5,440 nucleotides of DNA from Patescibacteria group bacterium. GTDB lineage: Bacteria > Patescibacteriota > Minisyncoccia > Phycocordibacterales > UBA12088. The stretch lies in NCBI GenBank assembly GCA_015491145.1, contig WFWM01000062.1, forward strand, positions 1-5,440, read 5' to 3'. Each line of letters opens with the position of its first letter. Within the stretch, counting starts at the first letter, position 1. The position numbers were made by a program, and so were the translations under genes. Below are positions 1-5,440 of this stretch, one piece after another. The notes under the pieces were generated by a model. That model saw nothing but the letters and a program-made list of their open reading frames with translations, did not search any database and was not told where the DNA came from.

Positions 1-1814
1 CTGGCTTGGTGTGCGTGGCAACGACGACGGCTCCCGTGCCGTTTGTGGCACGGGCAACTTCCAGTGAGGCGCTCTTGGGGGTCGTCTCCACGGAGCCGGG
101 CGTGCTCCTTGGCGGCTTTGGCGGAGAGAAGCTCGTCGCCTACGAGCAGGTGCCGGTGGCGCTTGCCGGACGGGTGCCGGTGGTGGTGAACGCCGAAGGG
201 GGGAGCATTCGGCCCGGCGACTACATCACGCTTTCCTCACAGCCGGGGGTGGGAACGAAGGCGACGACGAGTGGCTACGTGGTGGGGCGCGCGCTCACCG
301 GCTGGGAGGTGGGGACTTCGACGCCACCTACCGCCACCTCAAGTGTGCTCGTGTTCGTTGAACCACGCTACGCTTTCGTTGCCCCACACTTTGCCATTAC
401 AGCAGCCGGCATTGGGATTGGCACCTCTTCGCCTGCCTACCCGCTCCATATCGTCCGATCCGATGGCGGCGGCGTGGCAGGGTTTACCGACGCAAACGGG
501 ACCTGTGTCGTGGCACCAACGAGTGGCGGATTGCTGTGTTCGTCGGACAAGCGCCTCAAGCAGGACATTACCGCTTTGGACGCGGAAGACTTGCTCAACC
601 GTCTCCTGCAGATTCGGCCTGTTGCGTTCCGATGGAACAACGAGGCAACCTCGAGTCCACGCCACCTTGGGTTCCTCGCGCAGGAAGTGCAAGAGGTGTT
701 CCCCGCGCTCGTTCGCACCTTGCCGGATGAGACGCTCTCTCTCAACTACAATGGCTTTATTCCACTACTCGTTGCGGCGGTGCAGGAGCACGAGCGCACC
801 CTCGCGCCGCTGCGGGAGGCGTTCGCTTCTTCCACCGTGCTCGCAGACCTCGCGGCGCTCTCGAAAGGAGACTCATCGCAGAGCATTCCTCAATGGTTCA
901 GCGAGGCGGTGCGCCGCGTCATTGCCGCCAACCTCGGCTGGCTCCGACAGCAGCTTGGGGTTGCTCCCGCCGCGAAGACTCCCGCGCTCCAAGGTGGCAG
1001 CCAGCCGTTGCGGGGCGTAACGCTGCTTGACGAGGTGACGGGGGAGCCGTACTGCCTGCGGGTGCGCAACGGTGCGGTCGTCGCGACGGCAGGGGCGTGC
1101 GGCGCAAACGTTGGGCAATCGAACAATGAGGGAACTGACGAGGCAGGAGACCTTGCTGCCGCAGCGGCTGGGGGAGAGTCTGAGGAGGAAGCGGATACAC
1201 AGCCGCCGACGCTGCAGGTAGTGGGGAACAACCCTGCGGTGGTGCCGGTTGGAGCGCGCTACCGCGACCTTGGTGTCATCGTCACAGACAATGTGAGCCA
1301 CAACATCGGCTACAAGGTGTTCGTGGATGGAAAGGAGGTGGAGCAGGTGCGCATCGACACTTCTCAGCCCGCACGCTACCGCATCACCTACGAGGCGACC
1401 GATGCGGCAGGGAATGTCGGACGGGCATTCCGGGAGGTGATCGTCGTGGCGGAGGGAGATGGATCGGCAATGGACACTTCAGAAGGGGGAGCGAGTGACG
1501 CTGCAGCCTCAGGGACTGCTTCCGGAGAAGAGCAACATGCGGGGGAAAGCGGCGGGGGAACCCAAGGAGGCGATGCGTCGTCTGGAGATGAGGGCGGATC
1601 CCCAGCTACAGGAGATGGAGCGACCACTCAGCTGGAGGCAACGGAAGGTGCGGGAGGAAGCCTAGAAACTGCAGATGCGATGGCAGCAGATGGCGAGGCG
1701 GAATCCTCGGACGAGGCGGTTCTCATGGGTGGCGAGGCGGGGAATGGTGCTGACGACGATGCTGCAGGCGCAGTAGCGAGCGGGGAGGAGGGGAATACAG
1801 CCGAGGAAGAGTAA
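1..1814 (+). CDS. Tail-fibre-like surface protein with Peptidase S74 chaperone and DUF5011 domains (5' partial)
   Basis: The reading frame is open to the left edge, so the gene starts outside the window and the TTG at 6 is not a credible start. Residue numbers count from that TTG. Residues 5-120 resemble a beta-rich segment common in CPR fibre proteins (ALLGVVSTEPG, ALAGRVPVVV, RPGDYITLSS, YVVGRALTG). A GIGIGTSSPAYPLHI fibre motif follows near 136-150. Residues about 178-275 form a Peptidase S74 (endosialidase-type intramolecular chaperone) domain: SDKRLKQDI with Ser180 and Lys185 at the spacing of the self-cleaving dyad, then RPVAFRWN, LGFLAQEVQEVFP and a helical LLVAAVQEHERTL. Residues 396-482 match DUF5011, an Ig-like fold (PVGARYRDLGV, TDNVS, YRITYEATDAAGN). 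Residues 483-602 are a low-complexity Gly/Ala/Ser tail with about thirty Asp/Glu and no Lys or Arg. Family knowledge suggests a trimeric, secreted or envelope fibre; ligand and localisation are unknown. Domain calls are strong; overall function is inferred. Confidence 0.88.
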   Translation, partial: GLVCVATTTAPVPFVARATSSEALLGVVSTEPGVLLGGFGGEKLVAYEQVPVALAGRVPVVVNAEGGSIRPGDYITLSSQPGVGTKATTSGYVVGRALTGWEVGTSTPPTATSSVLVFVEPRYAFVAPHFAITAAGIGIGTSSPAYPLHIVRSDGGGVAGFTDANGTCVVAPTSGGLLCSSDKRLKQDITALDAEDLLNRLLQIRPVAFRWNNEATSSPRHLGFLAQEVQEVFPALVRTLPDETLSLNYNGFIPLLVAAVQEHERTLAPLREAFASSTVLADLAALSKGDSSQSIPQWFSEAVRRVIAANLGWLRQQLGVAPAAKTPALQGGSQPLRGVTLLDEVTGEPYCLRVRNGAVVATAGACGANVGQSNNEGTDEAGDLAAAAAGGESEEEADTQPPTLQVVGNNPAVVPVGARYRDLGVIVTDNVSHNIGYKVFVDGKEVEQVRIDTSQPARYRITYEATDAAGNVGRAFREVIVVAEGDGSAMDTSEGGASDAAASGTASGEEQHAGESGGGTQGGDASSGDEGGSPATGDGATTQLEATEGAGGSLETADAMAADGEAESSDEAVLMGGEAGNGADDDAAGAVASGEEGNTAEEE

Positions 1815-1816
1815 GG
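1803..1816 (+). promoter_or_regulatory. Weak ribosome binding site for the double-LamG gene
   Basis: The purine run GAGGAAGAGTAAGG spans the stop codon of the upstream gene. AAGG lies 7 bases before the ATG at 1824, and the GAGG at 1803-1806 lies further away. It is a modest Shine-Dalgarno match. With only 9 bases between the two genes, translation is probably coupled to the upstream frame. Confidence 0.4.
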
Positions 1817-1823
1817 TTATTGT

Positions 1824-3440
1824 ATGGTGCGGGTGCGGAAGCTGCTAACCCCCTTTGAACGAACCCTCATTCTGGCAGGTCTCGTGGGTGGCGCTATTCT
1901 GCTTTCTTTCCTGCCGGCGTGGGGATGGGTGAGTGTAGAGCAATGGGTGGTGCTCTGGAACAATGCGACCGGCTCTTCCCTGAAGAACGGGCTCGTTGGC
2001 TACTGGCCAATGGATGCCGATACGCTGGATACTACCAATACGACGGCGGAGGTACGCGATGCTTCTGGCAGCGGCAATCACGGAGATTGGGTGAACCATT
2101 CGCTTACGACCGCTGCCGGGGTGCGTGGCCAGGCGCTCTCGTTCGATGGGGTTGACGATTACGTGAGCGTTTCCGACGACCCTTCCCTCAACTTCACCGG
2201 CGCCTTCTCCGTCTCGGCGTGGGTCTACAGCAACGGTAACCAGAATGCCAATGTGGTGGCGAAGCACCAATCGGCATACACCTACGGACCTTGGCGCCTG
2301 CAGACGAACGCCGGGAATTCGTCCACCGTCTACCTCTTCACCGTTGGCAATATGACGGATACAGAGTGGCACGCAACAGGTCCGGAGCAGACAGGGAACG
2401 ACGGGCAGTGGATCCACCTCGTCGGCGTGTTTCGGCCGGGACAGGCGGTTGAGCTCTGGCAAGATGGCCAGCTCGTGGCGCAGAACACCTCCAATATCCC
2501 CTCTTCTCTCCCTACAACTTCTAACCCTCTCATAATCGGGGCTCGCCACACGCAAGGAGGGGGCATTGCCGAATTCTTCAACGGCCTCATCGACGATGTC
2601 CGCGTGTACAACCGCGCCCTCTCGCCGGAGGAGGTGGAGGAGCTGTATGCCCTCGGTTCTACGAAATCCCGCCTCGAGGTGCAGTCCCGCCCGATTGCAC
2701 CTCCCTCAAGCCTCGCAAACGGCCTCCTCCTCCACTGGACCATCGATGGTGATGCTGTTGACCTCACCAATGCTTCAGCGGAAATTCGGGATACCTCCGG
2801 CAACAACCTCAACGGCGACTGGCGCAACCACGCAAGCACCCTCGCTCCCGGTGTGCTCGGCCAAGCGGTGGAACTCGACGGCTACAACGACGACATCTCC
2901 GGCGGCAGCCCCGCCTCCCTCGACAACCTTGCCAACTTCACCTACGCCGCATGGATCCGCCTTGACGCCTACGCGAGCGACTTTATGCCCATTATGGGCA
3001 AAGGCGTTGGCACCGGCGCAAATGCGACGAAGCGCTTCCTCGTCAACAGCGGTGGTGGTTGCACGGGCGGCGACGGTTCCACAAACGGTTGCATTGAGAT
3101 AACGATCAATACCACCGGGGCAGAGCGCGTTGCCTTCACCCCCGCTGGCACCATCAAACCCGGCCAGTGGTACCATGTGGCCGTCACCTACCAGTCCGGC
3201 ACCGCGCCCCGCATCTTCGTGAATGGCACAGAGGCAACCTACCTCTCACAGTCTGCCGGCAGCGGCACCGACGCTGACGAGTCGACCGGACCCTTCCTCG
3301 TCGGCTCGTGGAACCACGACGGATCCCTTTCCCCCGGCGGCGCCGGCTGGTTCAACGGCCTCATCGACGATGTCCGCGTGTACAACCGCGCCCTCTCGCC
3401 GGAGGAGGTGGAGGAGCTGTATGCGTTGGGGAGAAAGTGA
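1824..3440 (+). CDS. Membrane-anchored surface protein with two LamG (concanavalin A-like) domains
   Basis: The 538-residue product begins with a short basic stretch (MVRVRK) and a hydrophobic segment at about residues 14-38, which reads as an uncleaved signal anchor or signal peptide. Two LamG/jelly-roll domains follow. The first is at about 55-278 (NGLVGYWPMD, VRDASGSGNHGDW, LSFDGVDDYVSV, FSVSAWVY, WIHLVGVF). The second is at about 298-538 (NGLLLHWTID, IRDTSGNNLNGDW, FTYAAWIRLD, WYHVAVTY). Each domain ends in the same IDDVRVYNRALS-EEVEELYALG strand and helix, at residues 252-278 and 510-536, and the protein stops two residues after the second copy. LamG domains usually bind carbohydrate or protein ligands, but no catalytic residues are evident and the ligand cannot be read from sequence. 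No sorting motif is seen at the C-terminus. The 9-base gap to the S74-domain gene suggests one transcript and a shared envelope role. The distal half is C-rich on this strand, unlike its neighbours. Confidence 0.9.
   Translation: MVRVRKLLTPFERTLILAGLVGGAILLSFLPAWGWVSVEQWVVLWNNATGSSLKNGLVGYWPMDADTLDTTNTTAEVRDASGSGNHGDWVNHSLTTAAGVRGQALSFDGVDDYVSVSDDPSLNFTGAFSVSAWVYSNGNQNANVVAKHQSAYTYGPWRLQTNAGNSSTVYLFTVGNMTDTEWHATGPEQTGNDGQWIHLVGVFRPGQAVELWQDGQLVAQNTSNIPSSLPTTSNPLIIGARHTQGGGIAEFFNGLIDDVRVYNRALSPEEVEELYALGSTKSRLEVQSRPIAPPSSLANGLLLHWTIDGDAVDLTNASAEIRDTSGNNLNGDWRNHASTLAPGVLGQAVELDGYNDDISGGSPASLDNLANFTYAAWIRLDAYASDFMPIMGKGVGTGANATKRFLVNSGGGCTGGDGSTNGCIEITINTTGAERVAFTPAGTIKPGQWYHVAVTYQSGTAPRIFVNGTEATYLSQSAGSGTDADESTGPFLVGSWNHDGSLSPGGAGWFNGLIDDVRVYNRALSPEEVEELYALGRK
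2577..2650 (+). repeat. 74-bp perfect direct repeat, copy 1 (end of LamG domain 1)
   Basis: These 74 bases are identical to 3351-3424. They start with TTCAACGGCC and end with GAGCTGTATGC, and the flanking bases differ on both sides. The copy encodes residues 252-276 of the LamG protein, including IDDVRVYNRALS. The copies are 774 bp apart (258 codons), so both are in the same reading frame. Confidence 0.97.
3351..3424 (+). repeat. 74-bp perfect direct repeat, copy 2 (end of LamG domain 2)
   Basis: This is the second copy of the 74-base sequence at 2577-2650, without any mismatch. It encodes residues 510-534, immediately before the C-terminal ALGRK end of the protein. The rest of the two LamG domains has diverged clearly at both protein and DNA level, so the perfect identity is confined to this end segment. 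Confidence 0.97.
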
Positions 3441-3483
3441 GGGGGTGTTGTGTGGTACCGTGGTAGGAGGATGCTCGTTTAGC

Positions 3484-3496
3484 AGGAGGTAAGAGG
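3484..3496 (+). promoter_or_regulatory. Ribosome binding site of gap
   Basis: AGGAGGT at 3484-3490 is a full Shine-Dalgarno match but sits 13 bases before the ATG at 3504. The overlapping AAGAGG at 3491-3496 sits at a better 7 bases. Either supports the ATG at 3504 as start, which also places the NGFGRIGR dinucleotide-binding motif at residues 8-15 as in other GAPDHs. The 63-base gap (3441-3503) in which it lies shows no convincing promoter or hairpin terminator. Confidence 0.7.
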
Positions 3497-3503
3497 CAAA
3501 CCT

Positions 3504-4541
3504 ATGGTGATTCGCGTTGCGGTTAATGGATTTGGGAGAATTGGCAGGGCATTCGTGCGGGAGGCAATCCTGCGGCCGGAGTTGGAGATCGTTGCCGTCA
3601 ACGATCTTGGGGACCCAGAGAACCTCGCCTATCTCTTTCAATACGATACCGTCTACGGACGATTTTCGCAGCCCGTTCGACTTGTGAGAGAGGAGGAGAC
3701 AACGGCACTCATTGTGGGATCGCATCGCATAGTGATGCTCAATGAGCGGGATCCGACGCGGTTGCCGTGGCGAGAGCTCGATATTGATGTGGTGGTGGAA
3801 GCGACGGGAGTGTTTGCAAGCTACGAGAAGGCACGCATGCACCTCGAGGCTGGCGCGGCGCGCATCGTCATCACTGCTCCGGTGAAGGATGAACCGCCGG
3901 CAGGGGTTCGGGGGGCAACGGTTTTGATGGGAGTCAATGAGGAAGCGCTCGCGACCTGCGACATTTCCTCCAATGCGTCATGCACGACGAATGCCGCCTC
4001 ACCGGTGGTGCAAATTCTCCATGAGGCGATAGGCATCGAGCGGGCGATGCTCTCGACGGTGCACGCCTACACCGCGACGCAGCGCATCGTCGATGGACCG
4101 CATCCGAAGGATTTTCGGCGGGGGCGTGCGGCAGCGCAGAACATTATCCCAACTTCAACCGGAGCGGCGGTTGCGACCACGAAGGCGATTCGAGACCTTG
4201 AGGGGAAGTTTGACGGCGTGGCGCTTCGGGTGCCGGTGCCGGCTGGCTCCATTGCCGACATCACTTTCGTTGCAAAGCGCGCGACGAGCGTGGAGGAAAT
4301 CAATGCGGCGCTGAAGGAAGCTGCCGCGACGGAACGGTGGCGCAGGGTGTTTGCGGTGACGGAAGATCCAATCGTCTCGAGTGACATTATCGGCCAGCCG
4401 TATGCGTCCATTGCGGATTTGCGTATGACGCGGGTGGTTGACGGCGTGCTCGGGAAAGTGATGGCGTGGTACGACAACGAGGCAGGGTATGTACACTCGC
4501 TCGTGGAGCATGTGGTGGCAACGGGGCGGTATGTCGCTTGA
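3504..4541 (+). CDS. gap: Type I glyceraldehyde-3-phosphate dehydrogenase
   Basis: The enzyme oxidises and phosphorylates glyceraldehyde-3-phosphate to 1,3-bisphosphoglycerate in the cytoplasm, the first energy-yielding step of lower glycolysis. The 345 residues are slightly above the usual 330-340. The Rossmann motif NGFGRIGR is at residues 8-15, and NDL with Asp34 is the adenosine-ribose contact typical of NAD-using enzymes. The catalytic motif SNASCTTN has Cys160; His187 in STVHAYTATQ lies 27 residues later, the canonical spacing. The phosphate-binding segment IIPTSTGAA, the LRVPVPAGS strand and the C-terminal WYDNEAGY (322-329) are all present. Gly198-Pro199 align with the Leu187-Pro188 pair of Bacillus-type NAD enzymes, so NAD preference is likely, although the Gly is unusual. 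A one-residue insertion (Pro201) follows. Its end overlaps rpiB by 11 bases, so the downstream genes are probably coupled to it. Confidence 0.97.
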   Translation: MVIRVAVNGFGRIGRAFVREAILRPELEIVAVNDLGDPENLAYLFQYDTVYGRFSQPVRLVREEETTALIVGSHRIVMLNERDPTRLPWRELDIDVVVEATGVFASYEKARMHLEAGAARIVITAPVKDEPPAGVRGATVLMGVNEEALATCDISSNASCTTNAASPVVQILHEAIGIERAMLSTVHAYTATQRIVDGPHPKDFRRGRAAAQNIIPTSTGAAVATTKAIRDLEGKFDGVALRVPVPAGSIADITFVAKRATSVEEINAALKEAAATERWRRVFAVTEDPIVSSDIIGQPYASIADLRMTRVVDGVLGKVMAWYDNEAGYVHSLVEHVVATGRYVA

Positions 4542-5058
4542 AGGGAAACGTATCGTATTGGGGAGCGATCATGCTGGCTATTTGCTCAAAGAGGCGCTGA
4601 AGGAGCGGTTGGTGCGAGAGGGGGCAACCATCGAGGATTGCGGCGCTGATCACTTGGATCCTTCTGACGACTACCCGTGCTTCGTGATTCCGGCAGCGCA
4701 GCAAGTGAGGACGCTCCGTGAGATGGGGCAGGAGGCATTCGGGATCGTATTGGGAGGCTCCGGGCAGGGGGAAGCGATAGCGGCGAATAAGGTCGCGGGT
4801 ATTCGCGCGGCGGTATGGTATGGAGGAGTGTTGGAGATCGTGCGCCTTGCGCGTGAGCACAACGATGCGTGGATCCTCTCCCTCGGCGCCCGGTTTCTCA
4901 CAGAAGCGGAGGCGTGGGAGGCAGTGCGCCTCTTCCTCACGACCCCCTTTTCAGGGGATGAGCGGCACCGGCGACGGCTTGCGCAGATAGCGCGATGGGA
5001 GCGAGGTGGTGGCAGCGAAGCGGTATGCGAGAGGGGGACCGAAGAAAACCGGTCGTAG
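4531..5058 (+). CDS. rpiB: Ribose-5-phosphate isomerase B (RpiB/LacA/LacB family)
   Basis: The enzyme interconverts ribose-5-phosphate and ribulose-5-phosphate in the non-oxidative pentose phosphate pathway. The 175-residue protein starts MSLEGKRIVLGSDHAG, with the conserved Asp13-His14 pair. It continues with DYP at 47-49, GGSGQGEAIAANKVAGIRA at 75-93, REHND at 108-112 and LGAR at 118-121. The active-site loop has Ser77 and Glu81 where the E. coli enzyme has a catalytic Cys; this matches the actinobacterial (M. tuberculosis-like) type in which Glu acts as the base. The ATG at 4531 is chosen over an in-frame ATG at 4489 because it starts right before the family's first strand and follows a GGGGCGG purine run. 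The longer form would add a Trp- and Arg-containing peptide read from inside gap. The start overlaps the end of gap by 11 bases. The C-terminal 15 or so residues (after ARWE) exceed the usual 150-residue length and overlap the next gene. Confidence 0.94.
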   Translation: MSLEGKRIVLGSDHAGYLLKEALKERLVREGATIEDCGADHLDPSDDYPCFVIPAAQQVRTLREMGQEAFGIVLGGSGQGEAIAANKVAGIRAAVWYGGVLEIVRLAREHNDAWILSLGARFLTEAEAWEAVRLFLTTPFSGDERHRRRLAQIARWERGGGSEAVCERGTEENRS

Positions 5059-5440
5059 TGCCAGCGGTTTTGCCGGCGAGCTACGAGGAGGTAGCGCAGG
5101 CGGCGTGCGCGCTCAAAGGGGTGGCCCCCCGCCTGCAGGTTGATGTGTGCGACGGGCGCTGCGGCAGGCAGCGCACCTGGCCTTTGGTGTACGCGCAGGA
5201 GTGGGAGGCGATTGTCCGGCAGGAAGAGGGGCTGCCGGCGTGGGAGGACATTGACTACGAGGTTGACCTGATGGCGGGCGGGGAGGAGGGGAAGCGGCTT
5301 GCGGAGGAATGGATTGCAGCCGGTGCCATGGCAATCATTTTCCACCCTTCTTGTGTGAGAGAAGCGACCGATTTAGAGGCGTTGATTGCCGCGGCACGGG
5401 AAAAGGAGGTAGAGGTGGGCATTGGGGTTCGGGTGGGAGA
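5025..5440 (+). CDS. rpe: Ribulose-phosphate 3-epimerase-like protein (3' partial)
   Basis: This frame runs open to the right edge and gives 138 complete codons. The product resembles the N-terminal half of a ribulose-phosphate 3-epimerase TIM barrel: VVVPAVLPASYEEV (first strand), LQVDVCDG at 37-44, EVDLMAGG at 79-86 and AGAMAIIFHPS at 99-109. Ordinary Rpe binds a metal through His-x-Asp in HxDVMD and His in HLM. Here these read Gln38-x-Asp40 and Asp81, and the conserved Ser of the first strand is Ala14. I recall CPR homologues with the same QxDVxDG/EVDLM pattern, so this is probably a divergent subfamily. Epimerase activity is not assured, and the symbol is by family only. The start is uncertain: ATG 5025 gives a 34-base overlap with rpiB, an in-frame ATG lies at 4995, and a GTG at 5058. 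None has a strong ribosome binding site, which fits translational coupling. Confidence 0.8.
   Translation, partial: MREGDRRKPVVVPAVLPASYEEVAQAACALKGVAPRLQVDVCDGRCGRQRTWPLVYAQEWEAIVRQEEGLPAWEDIDYEVDLMAGGEEGKRLAEEWIAAGAMAIIFHPSCVREATDLEALIAAAREKEVEVGIGVRVG

Noticed and set aside
6..8. TTG at 6 as the real start of the S74-domain gene.
   Set aside because: The frame is open to the window edge, no ribosome binding site can be seen, and the protein begins in the middle of a beta-rich segment, so the true start is upstream.
271..1020. A 249-codon + strand frame inside the S74-domain gene.
   Set aside because: It overlaps the S74 domain in another frame and gives an Arg/Ser/Pro-rich translation without motifs; it is a shadow.
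1845..2555. A 236-codon open frame on the - strand opposite the LamG gene.
   Set aside because: It lies entirely inside a gene with two recognisable LamG domains, and its translation is Arg- and Pro-rich without any family motif. It is a GC-rich shadow frame, like the other long - strand frames opposite the S74, gap and rpiB genes.
3441..3503. Promoter or terminator between the LamG gene and gap.
   Set aside because: TTGTGT at 3448 has no acceptable -10 box at the right distance. No GC-rich hairpin followed by a T run was found; GGTACC is only a 6-base palindrome.
4489..4530. In-frame ATG at 4489 as an earlier start of rpiB.
   Set aside because: It would add 14 residues read from inside the conserved C-terminus of gap, with no family similarity and no ribosome binding site. 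The ATG at 4531 fits the RpiB N-terminus exactly.

Overview
The window is a GC-rich bacterial fragment with every supported gene on the + strand and almost no intergenic DNA. The style of the genes points to a Candidate Phyla Radiation (Patescibacteria, probably Parcubacteria-like) genome. It has a tail-fibre-like S74-domain protein with a DUF5011 repeat, a double-LamG surface protein with an N-terminal hydrophobic anchor, and a compact sugar-phosphate cluster whose Rpe-like protein has the QxDVCDG/EVDLM signature I associate with that group. This assignment comes from memory of protein families and was not tested by a search.

Left part (1-3440), cell surface: the 3' part of a large gene (5' end outside the window) encodes a barrel-like segment, a GIGTSSP fibre motif, a Peptidase S74 intramolecular-chaperone domain with an intact Ser-Lys pair, an Ig-like DUF5011 domain and a strongly acidic tail without Lys or Arg. 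Nine bases later comes a 538-residue membrane-anchored protein with two LamG (concanavalin A-like) domains. The ends of the two domains are encoded by a perfect 74-bp direct repeat. Both products are probably envelope-exposed and may be involved in attachment or surface structure, but the sequence gives no direct evidence of ligand.

Right part (3504-5440), central carbon metabolism: after a 63-base gap with a good ribosome binding site come gap (type I GAPDH), rpiB (ribose-5-phosphate isomerase B, Cys-less Ser/Glu type) and an rpe-like gene cut by the right edge. gap and rpiB overlap by 11 bases, and rpiB and rpe by 34 if the start I chose is right, so the three are probably co-transcribed and translationally coupled. 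Together they would interconvert pentose phosphates and feed glyceraldehyde-3-phosphate into lower glycolysis. The Rpe-like protein is the odd member: positions that bind the catalytic metal in ordinary Rpe are changed.

No RNA gene, CRISPR array, insertion sequence, riboswitch or convincing terminator was seen. The only non-coding gaps are 1815-1823 and 3441-3503.
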